Part shown: one piece after another, positions 14,550 to 24,807 of the stretch
Numbering within the stretch: the first letter of the stretch is position 1
How the letters are laid out: every line of letters begins with the position of its first letter
DNA from: Shouchella miscanthi
Lineage (GTDB): Bacteria; Bacillota; Bacilli; Bacillales; Bacillaceae_D
Reading direction: 5' to 3'
Assembly: GCF_007725405.1 (NCBI RefSeq)
Contig: NZ_CP042163.1
Location: forward strand, 3,720,001-3,784,000
DNA length: 64,000 bases
Notes under the pieces: model-generated
Told to the model about the DNA's origin: nothing
The model's input: the letters and a program-made list of their open reading frames with translations, nothing else
Databases searched by the model: none
Translations under genes and position numbers: made by a program

Positions 14550-17500
14550 AAACGTCATCCTCTTCTTTTTTGCGGTTTACGACCGCATGACGAACGATTG
14601 GAACGGCAATCGTTAGCGCTGCAATGAGCGCCAATGGAAGCATGCCTGTAAGAAATGCATTTTGCGAGCTTGCTTGAATGGAAATATAGAGTTCCGCAAT
14701 TAGATTATTCGTACTGAAATTTGGCATGGCCATATCAAGGAGCGGGCTTGTAAAGAATAGGACGCACGCAACACTAAGTAGCCATCCAACCCACGGACCA
14801 GCCATAAAGGCAACACGGATTAGGCCAGCTGTTGCCAAGATCAAGAGAACCGTAATAATGGTCCATTGTATCGATTGGCTTCCACTCATCGTGTAAATTG
14901 ATAAGCCATAAATGCTTATGACTAAACCAACAATGATTGATAACATGCTAAACAACGAAAGATTAACCAAGATTGGCACCGAACTATAGTGGTGTGTTAA
15001 AAACCCAATCAGCAAACTTGATAGTAATACAATGACAAGCACAACGATTGGTGGTGTTAGCCTTTCAGCTGGTCCCGTTCCTTGCTCTCCACTTACACCA
15101 ACAGGACTGGAAAGATGGTTATAGACATAGTCATTGTGATGGCCATCAGTCAAAGCATTGGCTAAAATCGTGTGAATGTCTTCGTAAACCAGTTCCGTTG
15201 TTTGAACGTTGTCTGACCATCTTGAGTTCAAATTATCTGATTTGGCTTGAACTTCAGTCACATTGCTATGAAGATCTTCTGTTTGAGCAATAATATCATC
15301 TTGGCGGTTGCTAAGAGATTCAACGGATGCTCCTAATTGTTGAACTTCATCTAATGACATTTGTTGATTGGAAACGACCATTTGCCCATTTAAGCCATCC
15401 ACCGGTGCTGGTTCTATAGTAATCGCTTCATAGCTTTCAGATAGATTCTCGCCAATAGTGTTACTCGCTTCCGCCATTGCCGCCACTTCTTCGAGAATGG
15501 CTTGTTGTTCTTGAGCAATTGATTGCTCTAACTCGTTCAGCACATTATTTGCATCCGCAACAAATTGAGTAAACTCTACTTCTGCTTCCTCCACGGATTG
15601 TTGGGCTTCCTCCAGCTGCGCTTGGTTGCCCATAAACGAACTGACGGATTGTCGTGCCCTATCAATAGTAGCCTGAACCTCACGGACACGATTGTCTTCA
15701 TCGACAAGTTGCTTCACTCGGTCTTGATTTAAATTACCTAGCTGACTATATGCCCAATCTAATTTGGCTAATTCTCCATAATAGGTAAGTAGTTCTTGTA
15801 CATTTGTTGACAGGATTGGACTGTCAATTAAGGAAGGCGATGCACCAATTCGGTTGAAAACGGCTTGTTCTTGCCTGCGAACTTCCTCAATAACTGGGTC
15901 AATCACTTGCGCTTCAAGCTGTTCAACATATTGTTCCAAACGTGATGCATAGTCTTCAAGGTTTTCTACATAATCAAGAAATGCCTCGGTCACTTCTCTA
16001 TGGTCCTCTATTCTCCACTGCGCTACTTTTAATGTTGGTTCCATGTTGTTAAGTAGTTCCATTGCCTTTGTCCATACCCGTTGCAGTTCATCCTGAGAAA
16101 AAGTAACAAATTCTGCACGGTACGGCGTAAAGGAAAGAGCTGTATTTAAATCTTCTTGCTCCTCTTCTTCTAATGGAAGCTCTTGTTCAGACTCTTCGTC
16201 TCTTTCCTCCTCTTCATTCCCGCCTTCGTTATTCTCTTCCTCATTTGGAGGCTCTGTTGGCTGTGAAGGGGGATCTTCATCACCGTTTCCATTATCATCA
16301 CGATCTCCTGGCGCTGGTTGCTCATTTTCATCACTGTCTCCATTATCCGGATCAGGTTCTGACGGTGATTCTGGTTCTGTTGGATCAGGTTCTGGAATGT
16401 CTATTTCTCCAGGATTTAATCTACCGACTAATTTTTCGATTTCAGCAATCGTTTCTTCTATGTCGTTTAGAAGGTCTTCATCAATCGGCTCTAGCACTTC
16501 TTCCGGCTGTTCAGGTCGAGAAGGGCTTTCCTGTGGATCCTCGTCCCGTGATAAATGGTAGCGTACATATAACGTTTGGCGGAACTGCGCTTCTGCCCGT
16601 TCTTCTTGCGTTGCATTTGCATATTGTCCGATTAGTTCAGCCTGTGCATTTGGTATGCGATCAACTGCTTCATCTTGGGCAGCATATACTTGGTTAATGT
16701 TGCGATTAAATCGATTCATATCGTCAGTAAATTTATACGAACCGATGGCCCAGTTACCGAGCAAAGAAACGACTCTATCACCATCATTGGAAAATTGTGG
16801 TGCAAAAACACTCTGACTTTCTTGTACATTTCCGCTTCCTGCTTGTAAAGCTTGTTGGAACTCATTCACTGCTTGGTTGACAAGGTCGCCATTTTGAGTG
16901 TTCGCTTGTAGCATCATCTCTGTTTGCTCATTGTGATAATTCATGTAAAGATCCATTGCATCAGTAAGTTCGTTAAATCCCTCTTGGGCTTCTTCTAGAT
17001 TCGCACGAGAGCTTTCCGATAAATTGGCTGTATCCGAAGTAGCTGAAAAATACTGATCAAGACGGCTTCGCTGCACCTCAATTTCCTCAGCTAATTCTTG
17101 TGAACTTGGCGAGTAAAATGAGTACATTTCATTTAAAAAGTCAACTTCTTTTTGCAACACGTCAGTAAAGTTTCCTCTAACTCGGTCCACTTCCTCGGAT
17201 ACATAGCGCCAATATTGTGTGCTAATTTGCTGGTTCATTTTTAATTGGGCACTCTCTAATTCTTTTTGCACCCGTTCTTGGTTCTCTGCATTTAAATTGT
17301 TATAGATTTCATAATTTACACTCGCCTGATTTGGGAGTGAATCTTGAAACGACATAATGTTCTCGGAAAAAGAAGAATCAATATAGACAATCGCGTCATA
17401 TTCTTGGTTCGCTAATCCAGCTTGAGCAGAAGCTCTACCAGCCACTACCCATTCATATTCCGAGTCACCTTGCAATGTGGATACAATATCATTACCTAAA

Positions 17501-17679
17501 ATAAGTGGTTCATTTTCCTCATATTGGTATCCGTTGTCCTCATTAACTACTACCATTTTGCCGGATGCTTTTAATTCTTCTCTCATAGGTTCTTGCCCTA
17601 TGTACTGAAAAAAGGCAAAAGGGATAGCAATGATGATTGCTACAAGCAATAACAGCTTGACGATATGTTTTTTCTGCAC
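14539..17679 (-). CDS. yueB: Type VII secretion protein EsaA/YueB
   Basis: This 1046-residue protein has an N-terminal membrane helix (IVKLLLLVAIIIAIPFAFFQYI), a very long extracellular region with coiled-coil character, and six hydrophobic helices in the last 200 residues. Around residues 440-560 is a Pro/Asp/Glu-rich linker (for example PEPDPTEPESPSEPDPDN). The GTG start at 17679 is chosen because AGGTGG lies five bases upstream; the frame itself extends into yukB. In Staphylococcus EsaA spans the envelope as part of the channel. In B. subtilis YueB is the receptor of phage SPP1, so the variable ectodomain could be phage-exposed here too. Confidence 0.9.
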   Translation of the reverse strand: MQKKHIVKLLLLVAIIIAIPFAFFQYIGQEPMREELKASGKMVVVNEDNGYQYEENEPLILGNDIVSTLQGDSEYEWVVAGRASAQAGLANQEYDAIVYIDSSFSENIMSFQDSLPNQASVNYEIYNNLNAENQERVQKELESAQLKMNQQISTQYWRYVSEEVDRVRGNFTDVLQKEVDFLNEMYSFYSPSSQELAEEIEVQRSRLDQYFSATSDTANLSESSRANLEEAQEGFNELTDAMDLYMNYHNEQTEMMLQANTQNGDLVNQAVNEFQQALQAGSGNVQESQSVFAPQFSNDGDRVVSLLGNWAIGSYKFTDDMNRFNRNINQVYAAQDEAVDRIPNAQAELIGQYANATQEERAEAQFRQTLYVRYHLSRDEDPQESPSRPEQPEEVLEPIDEDLLNDIEETIAEIEKLVGRLNPGEIDIPEPDPTEPESPSEPDPDNGDSDENEQPAPGDRDDNGNGDEDPPSQPTEPPNEEENNEGGNEEEERDEESEQELPLEEEEQEDLNTALSFTPYRAEFVTFSQDELQRVWTKAMELLNNMEPTLKVAQWRIEDHREVTEAFLDYVENLEDYASRLEQYVEQLEAQVIDPVIEEVRRQEQAVFNRIGASPSLIDSPILSTNVQELLTYYGELAKLDWAYSQLGNLNQDRVKQLVDEDNRVREVQATIDRARQSVSSFMGNQAQLEEAQQSVEEAEVEFTQFVADANNVLNELEQSIAQEQQAILEEVAAMAEASNTIGENLSESYEAITIEPAPVDGLNGQMVVSNQQMSLDEVQQLGASVESLSNRQDDIIAQTEDLHSNVTEVQAKSDNLNSRWSDNVQTTELVYEDIHTILANALTDGHHNDYVYNHLSSPVGVSGEQGTGPAERLTPPIVVLVIVLLSSLLIGFLTHHYSSVPILVNLSLFSMLSIIVGLVISIYGLSIYTMSGSQSIQWTIITVLLILATAGLIRVAFMAGPWVGWLLSVACVLFFTSPLLDMAMPNFSTNNLIAELYISIQASSQNAFLTGMLPLALIAALTIAVPIVRHAVVNRKKEEDDVYEM

Positions 17680-17707
17680 GTAAACCACCTCGCTTAAATT
17701 CCGTTGG

Positions 17708-20700
17708 TTATGGAGCTTCTGGTATTTTAATTTTTGTCTCAATTCCATTGACGACATAGTAACCAAAACCTGGGGCGATCTCCTCTTCATTTCGCGTGAA
17801 AGAAAGATTGACAAGGGTTTGGTCTGACTTTTTCATGACGATTATATAGTGACGCACCAATTTCAATTCTGCAGTCAGAGGATCGAAGCCTTTCGTGAAT
17901 TCTGCAGAGTTGCCACATACAATCATTCGAAAACCTAGATGGCTCGAATTTTTGATTAGCTTCGCTAGTTTATCTTGAATGGTCGCATCAACTGTTTGTT
18001 GGAAACGGATGAGGCTGTCGATTACTAATAACACTGGTGGAAAAGCGGTAACCGTTCCTCCATTGTTTAACGCATCCATGTAAGCTTGTTCTCGAACAGT
18101 CATTTTTTCTTCAGTCGCTGACACCCAGTCTTTGATCTGTTCTTTTTGATCTATATAGGAAATAAGCTTCTGCCCTACATAAGAAGACAACTTGCGGTCC
18201 ACGCCATCAACTAATCCAATCTCCTCTACTTCTTGTAGCAAATAGTAGTTTAATAGAACTTTGACAACGTTCGTCTTCCCTTTCCTTGGCTGCCCAACAA
18301 CTACTAAATGCGGCTCCGATTTTGATTGTAAGAATACTGGCTTAACGGTATCTTCATCAAGAGCAAAAGGAATACTGTCGCCTGGATCGCCAACGCGTGT
18401 TCTGAAAGCTTCCAACGAAAGCTGTGTAGGCAACATTGCAATTTTTTCCGGCAGCCTAGCGTCTTGGTAACGCCGTCCTAATTGGGCGATCGCCTGTCTT
18501 GTTGCTTCCATCATTTCCATGTCATTTTCACCAGCTTCTGGCAAATATAGTTGTGTAAAGGAATGGCTGTCTTTCGCTATGATGGCGCGTCCAGGTATTG
18601 GTTCGATTTCGTACTTACTCCGACCAAGCAATGTAATGACATCGTTTCGGTCATTCATAAAATGGACAATTTTCGTTCTCATCGCATTCATGAGCGGCTG
18701 ACGCAAGGCATTCGCTCTTGTAGCTGTTAAGCTTACATAAATTCCTAACGATTGCCCATCGCGAGCAAATTGAATAAATGTGGATTCCAATTGCTCATAT
18801 TCCTCTTTGATCAAATCAAAGTTGTCAATAAAGATAAAGAGAACAGGCAAAGGCTCTGTTGCTGTTTGGTTATACATCGTCAAACTATTGACTTCTTGAA
18901 CGAGGAATCGTTCGCGGCGATCGTCCATCTCTGCTTTTAGCAAGGCAATCGCTTTCTCAATTTTACGTTTTTCATCAATTTTAAAGTAATCGGCTGTATG
19001 AGGTAGCTGCCTAAACGGTAACAACGCTCCATTTCCAAAATCAAAAATGTAAAAGTGAAGCGCTTCTGGATTAAACGACTTGGCAAAAGAAAGCATTAAT
19101 GCCATTAGCGTTGTCGATTTCCCATATCCACCAGATCCAAAGACAGCAACATTACCGTCTTTTAGCCATTGATACTGAACATCGAATTGCCTTTGTGTTT
19201 CTGGCTCATCAGCAAGCGCCAGAGGAAACATACCTGCCTCTGTATCTTTTTGTACAGGGGGAAGCCATTCTTCAAGCGGTTCAAGCCATGGGCTTGACGC
19301 TTTTTGTATGCTTAAACGCTCCGTTGTTACTTTGATCTCTTTCACAACCGCTTCCATTTCCGTGATGCTCTTTACTTTTTTACTAGCAACTGTTTGGACG
19401 TTGGATATAGGTACTAGCCCTGCATCCGTAACTAAGGCAACATCTTCTTCACCTTCATGAGTTTCTCGCAAATACGGCGCACCACTCCATGCAGATTGAA
19501 ACAATTCATATAGCTCGTTATTACCGACTTGTAAATAAGCCCGCCCTGTTACAGTTAAGTTAGCCGCATCGGGGTTTTTCAAAATTTCTTTCGAATCTTG
19601 AGCGTCTTGTACTTTTAACGCGACGCGAAAACGAGCGTTGCTCCAAATTTGGTTGTCAATGATGCCACCTGGCTTTTGTGTCGCAAGAATAAGGTGGACA
19701 CCTAGGCTCCGTCCGATTCGTGCTGCACTTACGAGTTCTTGAATAAATTCAGGTTCCTCGTTTTTTAATTCCGCAAATTCATCGGATATGATGAATAGGT
19801 GAGGCATTGGTTCCATAACTTGTTTATTTTTATACAATTCCATATAGTCATCAATGTGGTTTACTACATTTTGGTCGAATAATCTCTGCCGTTTTCGTAA
19901 TTCACTTTTGATTGATGCCAACGCTCGCATACTAAAATTCTTGCTATCATTGATATTCGTAATCGTTCCGAGCAAATGAGGAATCGTTTTAAATGGCTGT
20001 GCCATTCCCCCACCTTTATAGTCAATAAGAAGAAAAGCGACTTCATGGGGATGGTAGTGAACGGCTAACGATAAAATATACGTTTGCAGAAACTCACTTT
20101 TCCCTGAACCGGTTGTTCCTGCTAGCAAACCATGGGGCCCATGAGCCTTCTCATGGATGTTTAGCTCAAGAAGTTCATCCTTCGCTTTAAATCCGACAGG
20201 CACTGCAAGTGATTCGGCGCTGTTTGTCGTTTCCCACCGGCGTTCTATTGCTAATTCTTCTGTGTGATCGACGCCAAACATTTCAAGAAAAGAAGCCATA
20301 TCCGGTATCGATCGACTCATACCTCTTTGGTGATTCAATGATGCTAGCAAGCGGGCATACCACTCATTGGTTATTGCATCGTGCGAATCAAAGGTAAAGC
20401 GTTTATGTTCCGCTTTCCGTTCTCGAATGACAATTTCGCCTTCCTTTTGATTGACGGCCTTAATGATTGTGTGAACATATTCAGTTAAATTTTCTTGTGC
20501 ATCCGTGAGAAAAATAACCGACATCCCTAGAAGCTTGTCCGGTCCCTCTAAATATTCCATGATTGCATGGTCACTAATCAAGCTGCGATTGGCGACTAAA
20601 AAAACGAAATGAGGCATGAAACGCTTTGGTTTGCCTTGGCTTTGCTCCAACTCCCGTTCTCGTACCATTTCATAAATGGATGTCAACAGTTGGTCCCGTG

Positions 20701-22132
20701 TCCGTTCATTGTAGATGAATCCCTTTGCATACATATGCGGCAATTGAAAATGAGGGAGCCATTTCATCCATTCCCAACTTGCATACTGATCTTCGTTGAA
20801 AACAGCAACGAAACGAAGATCATGGTAGCTTTGAAAAAAAGTAAGTTGCCCGACCATTTGAGCGACTTCCCGTTGGATTGTCTTCAGTTGGCCGACATAG
20901 CCAATAGAACCGCTCGCTAAGCTGAGGCTAAGGGGCGCATCATGAATATAGGAATAATGCTCTTTTAACGTTTCGCCTTCTTCTAGCAGCTCGTCACGAT
21001 CTCGATTCGCTAAATCGCCACCTGGATCACCAATTTGAAAACTACTTGGGATGGACGATTTTCCAACACGGACATACAAATAATCATCGTCACCGACCGT
21101 TTTCTCCCAGATACGACGATTTAAGTTAGCTGCCATGTATTTACTTTCCTCAAAAGATGGAAAATGATAGTCGAGTACATGCCGTTGCTTATCAGCTATT
21201 TCTTGAAGTTCGACCCGTTTCTCTTTCAAGTAGCGAGTATAAACACGTTGACGCTTTTCTTCTTTTTGTTTACGGATTTTCCGTTCTCGAAAATAATTGA
21301 CCGTCGAAGTAATGAGCGTTACGGTGAACATTGTGACCGAAATAATGATAAAAATCCCCCGGGGAATGAGCAAAGCAACGATTCCCATTACAATGAGCAT
21401 CGCTAGTGGTGGCAATACGATGAGCCAGAGGGCTCGATGGTTATCGTCCAACTCCTGACCCGGAATGGAGAAATTCACTTTTTCTTTTGGTTCTTCATAA
21501 ATAATTCGCGGCGTTCGACGATACTCAGGGTACTTCTTTTTACTTTCGGAAGTAGGAACGGCTATGGGAGAGAGTCTCGTTTGTATAGGCTCCGTTGATT
21601 CAATCGTCAATAAATCGCTTTCCTTAATAACAAACATTGTATAGCCAAGTAATACGATATCTCCATTTTTTACTGGTTGCTTCTTTGTTAGAATTTCTCC
21701 ATTCATAAACACACGGGCATGCTCTTCTGGATACACATACCAACAGTCGTCTTGCTTAATTAATGCACATGACGAAGTAGGACTTTCCTTCGGCAACACG
21801 ATGTCAGCTGAACCCTCGTGCCCGATCGAAAGGAATGTTTCTTTCCCTATGTAATACACCCATTCGCTTATGGGTTCGCTTTCATACACGAATGTGAAAA
21901 GAACGTTATCTTCTTTATATTGAAAGGTCTCACCGGCAGCTAGAATATGCTCACCTATACCTTCACTATCAAGTACACATTGCTTCTGGTCATGAGCGAT
22001 TTTAGCGATAATCTTAGCTCGGAGAGGCGGAACGAGTAAGTCGACGTCCTCGCTTGAGCCTAACAAACGCTCTGTTTGGCTTAATTCAAGCTGCTGCACA
22101 TACTTATCATAAAATACCCATAATCGATCCAT
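17708..22132 (-). CDS. yukB: Type VII secretion ATPase EssC/YukB
   Basis: The 1474-residue motor of the secretion system. The N-terminal 200 residues hold FHA-like domains (SIGHEGSADIVLPKES is the FHA core), two membrane helices lie near residues 235-280, and three FtsK/SpoIIIE ATPase domains follow. Their Walker A motifs are GTTGSGKS (about 674), FGSGGYGKST (about 1004) and VGQPRKGKTN (about 1284). The first domain keeps LLIDYKGGG and is the main ATPase in homologues; the others bind substrates and regulate. Length and domain order are those of Bacillus YukB, so the gene is intact. Confidence 0.95.
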   Translation of the reverse strand: MDRLWVFYDKYVQQLELSQTERLLGSSEDVDLLVPPLRAKIIAKIAHDQKQCVLDSEGIGEHILAAGETFQYKEDNVLFTFVYESEPISEWVYYIGKETFLSIGHEGSADIVLPKESPTSSCALIKQDDCWYVYPEEHARVFMNGEILTKKQPVKNGDIVLLGYTMFVIKESDLLTIESTEPIQTRLSPIAVPTSESKKKYPEYRRTPRIIYEEPKEKVNFSIPGQELDDNHRALWLIVLPPLAMLIVMGIVALLIPRGIFIIISVTMFTVTLITSTVNYFRERKIRKQKEEKRQRVYTRYLKEKRVELQEIADKQRHVLDYHFPSFEESKYMAANLNRRIWEKTVGDDDYLYVRVGKSSIPSSFQIGDPGGDLANRDRDELLEEGETLKEHYSYIHDAPLSLSLASGSIGYVGQLKTIQREVAQMVGQLTFFQSYHDLRFVAVFNEDQYASWEWMKWLPHFQLPHMYAKGFIYNERTRDQLLTSIYEMVRERELEQSQGKPKRFMPHFVFLVANRSLISDHAIMEYLEGPDKLLGMSVIFLTDAQENLTEYVHTIIKAVNQKEGEIVIRERKAEHKRFTFDSHDAITNEWYARLLASLNHQRGMSRSIPDMASFLEMFGVDHTEELAIERRWETTNSAESLAVPVGFKAKDELLELNIHEKAHGPHGLLAGTTGSGKSEFLQTYILSLAVHYHPHEVAFLLIDYKGGGMAQPFKTIPHLLGTITNINDSKNFSMRALASIKSELRKRQRLFDQNVVNHIDDYMELYKNKQVMEPMPHLFIISDEFAELKNEEPEFIQELVSAARIGRSLGVHLILATQKPGGIIDNQIWSNARFRVALKVQDAQDSKEILKNPDAANLTVTGRAYLQVGNNELYELFQSAWSGAPYLRETHEGEEDVALVTDAGLVPISNVQTVASKKVKSITEMEAVVKEIKVTTERLSIQKASSPWLEPLEEWLPPVQKDTEAGMFPLALADEPETQRQFDVQYQWLKDGNVAVFGSGGYGKSTTLMALMLSFAKSFNPEALHFYIFDFGNGALLPFRQLPHTADYFKIDEKRKIEKAIALLKAEMDDRRERFLVQEVNSLTMYNQTATEPLPVLFIFIDNFDLIKEEYEQLESTFIQFARDGQSLGIYVSLTATRANALRQPLMNAMRTKIVHFMNDRNDVITLLGRSKYEIEPIPGRAIIAKDSHSFTQLYLPEAGENDMEMMEATRQAIAQLGRRYQDARLPEKIAMLPTQLSLEAFRTRVGDPGDSIPFALDEDTVKPVFLQSKSEPHLVVVGQPRKGKTNVVKVLLNYYLLQEVEEIGLVDGVDRKLSSYVGQKLISYIDQKEQIKDWVSATEEKMTVREQAYMDALNNGGTVTAFPPVLLVIDSLIRFQQTVDATIQDKLAKLIKNSSHLGFRMIVCGNSAEFTKGFDPLTAELKLVRHYIIVMKKSDQTLVNLSFTRNEEEIAPGFGYYVVNGIETKIKIPEAP

Positions 22133-22155
22133 TGTCCCACCTCCTACGTGCGCCC

Positions 22156-23460
22156 CTATTCATCTTCGTTCTCTTCTTCTTCGTTTTGTTCAGCGTCATC
22201 GTCACGCTCATTTTCTTCGTCCTCGTTTGGTTCAGAATTCGCCTCATTGTCTTCTTCAGCCTCGGTGTCATCTGCAGTTGCGTCCGCTTCTTCCGCTTCC
22301 CGTTCTTCTTGCTCTCGTAGATAACGGTCAATATCCGCTTGAATATCGTTCAGTAATTCTTCACGATCATCTCCGGACAAGCTAGTATCTTGACGAACGG
22401 CATCTCGCCACTTTAAATTGGCATACATCTCTAGTTCTCCGTCCTGCAATTGGCGTGCGATTTCGTTTGCTTCCTCATACTCACCACGACCAATCGTGAT
22501 CCAATAGTCAAAATAGAGCGGTTCTGCTTGAAGGGTCAATGTATTTTGTACATTTGCTGTTTGATCCATATTCAAGTCTTCATTGGCGACATAGGATTGA
22601 GCCAACTGGTACTGTACGACGCGAGGCATTTGGCTCGGATTATATGGTTCCAAGGCAGTAATGACTTCACTAGGGTTACTATTGATATAGGCTTCATTGC
22701 TCGCAATAAAAGCATCGTAACGTGGATGAAGGAAAAAAAGCACATAGATGGTATAGATAATAGTCGGAACAAGCAACCCTGCCACAGCAAAAAACAAACT
22801 TTTTTGCAAGCGCCACTTTTTCTTCGGCACCATATGTACTTGTCTAGCGCGCTGTTCTTCTTCATGGATCCACGTCTCGACACAATTCAAAAGCGCATCA
22901 ATTGTTTCAGTCTCTAGCAATTTTTTTGCTCGTGCCGATAGTTTCATCGTGTCTGTAAAACTCATGTACTCACTAAAGCGATACTCACCATCAAGCAATA
23001 CAAGCAATGTTGTCTTTAGCTCCGCAAACAGCTTATCTTCATTTTTTTCATAAGGCGGAAGACTTTCTTTAATGCCATAATGAATAAAGTGTATGTCAAG
23101 CCCTTCTGTTACTAATACATTCTCCGGACAAACAATTAAATGTAGTCTGGAACTAGAATGCTCCACAACTGCACGAATAAGTGAGTAGCCAATAACTTGT
23201 TTTGCATAGTCACCTTTGTTTCGAAATTTACTAAAAGGCAACATTGTCTCTTGTGGATGAACAGTAATCACAAGCTCATCTTCATCTTCAGCAATTGTAC
23301 GTTTGAGGAGCGGATCTTGTTGCTTTAACAACTCCGATTCTAACGAATGAGATTGCTTAATTTCCGCAGTTTGAAATGTTAGTGTGTATGTATTTCTTTC
23401 AGGGTCCCTAATAAAGGTTGCACCTGTCTGCTCTTCCAAATAAAATCGCTTTTTGTCCAT
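22156..23460 (-). CDS. yukC: Type VII secretion protein EssB/YukC
   Basis: A 434-residue protein with an N-terminal pseudokinase-like cytoplasmic domain (DKKRFYLEEQTGATFIRDPE at the start), one membrane helix near residues 218-240 (SLFFAVAGLLVPTIIYTIYVL), and an extracellular helical domain. The last 45 residues are almost only Glu, Asp, Asn and Ala, an acidic tail longer than I would expect. EssB is the central membrane scaffold that links EsxA-type substrates to the ATPase. It sits in the normal operon position. Confidence 0.92.
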   Translation of the reverse strand: MDKKRFYLEEQTGATFIRDPERNTYTLTFQTAEIKQSHSLESELLKQQDPLLKRTIAEDEDELVITVHPQETMLPFSKFRNKGDYAKQVIGYSLIRAVVEHSSSRLHLIVCPENVLVTEGLDIHFIHYGIKESLPPYEKNEDKLFAELKTTLLVLLDGEYRFSEYMSFTDTMKLSARAKKLLETETIDALLNCVETWIHEEEQRARQVHMVPKKKWRLQKSLFFAVAGLLVPTIIYTIYVLFFLHPRYDAFIASNEAYINSNPSEVITALEPYNPSQMPRVVQYQLAQSYVANEDLNMDQTANVQNTLTLQAEPLYFDYWITIGRGEYEEANEIARQLQDGELEMYANLKWRDAVRQDTSLSGDDREELLNDIQADIDRYLREQEEREAEEADATADDTEAEEDNEANSEPNEDEENERDDDAEQNEEEENEDE

Positions 23461-23486
23461 TCCATGTCCGATCCCTTCAACCAGTG

Positions 23487-23726
23487 CTATAAAATCTCTA
23501 TGCGGTCTCCATTTGTTACACCACGTTCAGCGAGTACTTGGCTACCGTAGACATGAGTTTCTTTGTTTTGAACACGGATCCAACTCCCATCACGCTGAGG
23601 AACTTCAAGCTCCTCGATGCTCCAAATAAGATCAACGACTTTTTTTGCCGTATATTGATCAGATAGCCGCAAGTCAAACCGTTTTCCTGAATACCGTTTC
23701 ATGTCAACCGTTACAGTGATGTACAT
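23487..23726 (-). CDS. yukD: Ubiquitin-like protein YukD/EsaB
   Basis: The 79-residue product (MYITVTVDMKRYSGKRFDLR at the start, GVTNGDRIEIL at the end) has the length and beta-grasp pattern of YukD/EsaB. The frame extends upstream, but GGGTGG six bases before the ATG at 23726 fixes the start. EsaB is a small cytoplasmic regulator of type VII secretion. A hairpin lies between it and yukE. Confidence 0.88.
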   Translation of the reverse strand: MYITVTVDMKRYSGKRFDLRLSDQYTAKKVVDLIWSIEELEVPQRDGSWIRVQNKETHVYGSQVLAERGVTNGDRIEIL

Positions 23727-23750
23727 CAAATGCCACCCTTTCATAAGGAA

Positions 23751-23778
23751 GGACGCAATTGTAAAAAAATTGCGCCCA
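23751..23778 (-). terminator. Attenuator hairpin between yukE and yukD
   Basis: GGGCGCAATT and AATTGCGTCC pair around a T-rich loop on the minus strand. Placed between the abundant substrate gene and the machine genes, it would let yukE be expressed at a higher level. Confidence 0.5.
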
Positions 23779-23801
23779 CAGTTGTTTCTATTCCTGACCA
23801 A

Positions 23802-24095
23802 TTAACCGCGAATGTTGCCTGCAATTTGTTGATCTGTTTCTTCAAGGGTCCGTCCACTGTTGCGTAGCTGCTCAGATACTTCGCCAAGCAAATCGCCCAT
23901 ACGGACAAAGGATGGCTTTAATTCGTCATACTGTTGAACAAACGCTTCAGAAGCTTGACCATCCCACATACCTTGTAGCTGATCTCTGAAACCATCTAAC
24001 CTGCTTATGAGGTCATGCACCTCTCCACTTGAGCGATTATAGTCATCAGCTTTTTGGTAAAGTTCTTCAGGTGTAACACGAATCAATCCAGACAT
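23802..24095 (-). CDS. yukE: WXG100 protein YukE/EsxA
   Basis: The 97-residue helical-hairpin protein has the WXG turn as MWDGQAS near residue 44, and a C-terminal tail SGRTLEETDQQIAGNIRG in which the YxxxD/E export signal is replaced by a polar sequence. The start is the ATG at 24095, preceded by AAAAGGAGGAGTTAAT. WXG100 proteins are secreted as dimers and are needed for the system to work. It is the first gene of the secretion operon. Confidence 0.93.
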   Translation of the reverse strand: MSGLIRVTPEELYQKADDYNRSSGEVHDLISRLDGFRDQLQGMWDGQASEAFVQQYDELKPSFVRMGDLLGEVSEQLRNSGRTLEETDQQIAGNIRG

Positions 24096-24463
24096 ATTAA
24101 CTCCTCCTTTTCGTTTTATAGTCTCATGGTAGCCAGTGAAGATTTTACTAGTCAACCATCATCTTACATATTTTCGTAAAATGGTAATATAGTACTGATA
24201 TTATTAATTTTCTCACACTTCAAATAGTTCTTTCGAACCAGAATAATTGTTCTAATCAAACAGCTCTATTTCGTATACTTTAACCGTGTTGACAAGCAAC
24301 TTATGAAGCATCTTTTATAAAAATAATTATTTTAATTTTATTTAGGCAAACAAATGAGCCAATAGAAAATAGACTTACTGCTAAATGATTGCCCTTTATT
24401 TCGTCTTCTTGATAGGACTCAAGAAGTGATGGCCTTCAACTAGAAGCCGATCAACAGCTAGTG
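24096..24463. other. Gene-free stretch upstream of yukE
   Basis: There is no coding frame with a ribosome binding site. The stretch is AT-rich and should hold the promoter of the yuk operon, but I see no clear -35/-10 pair. No convincing terminator follows the 109-aa partner gene either, so some transcription may run from the lipase module into yukE. Confidence 0.5.
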
Positions 24464-24793
24464 CTAATCCTTTGGCACTTCTGTATAGGTAATCGTAAAC
24501 GGCTGCGTTTTCCCATGATCGATGACGTCTTCAAACTTCCAATGAAAGCGAATCAATTCGTCAACCACCGTTTGGATACGGCCCTGTCCTTTTACCGCCT
24601 CAGACTCCAACTCTTCAATAGTCGCCAAAATGATTTCCCCTTTGCTCGAGTCAAGAATGCCTTGGACATCCTGCTTCAACTCGCCAAGCTTGTCCATCTT
24701 CGTTTGCAACAGTTCCACCACAAGGTTTCGTTTCTCGTCGTGTGTTCGTGCTTGTTCAAGCGTATAGGTCCCACTATAACCAAATGTATTCAT
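24464..24793 (-). CDS. Small helical partner of the lipase effector
   Basis: A 109-residue, mainly helical protein (MNTFGYSGTYTLEQARTHDE, then VVELLQTKMDKLGELKQDVQ, then IDHGKTQPFTITYTEVPKD). It begins just after the effector; GAGGGAAGTG before the ATG at 24793 overlaps the effector stop. In type VII systems, LXG-type and reverse-arranged toxins need one or two small helical WXG-like partners (Lap or TlaA proteins) that bind their helical targeting domain. I infer that role from size, helix content and position. It has no WXG motif. Confidence 0.6.
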   Translation of the reverse strand: MNTFGYSGTYTLEQARTHDEKRNLVVELLQTKMDKLGELKQDVQGILDSSKGEIILATIEELESEAVKGQGRIQTVVDELIRFHWKFEDVIDHGKTQPFTITYTEVPKD

Positions 24794-24807
24794 CGATGAC
24801 ACTTCCC

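Noticed and set aside
16173-16697. 174-codon plus-strand ORF opposite yueB
   Set aside because: It is the reverse reading of the acidic, proline-rich linker, has no ribosome binding site and an unnatural Leu/His composition.
22107-22331. 74-codon Lys/Thr/Arg-rich minus-strand ORF at the end of yukC
   Set aside because: It is the frame-shifted reading of the Glu/Asp-rich tail of yukC and has no start signal of its own.
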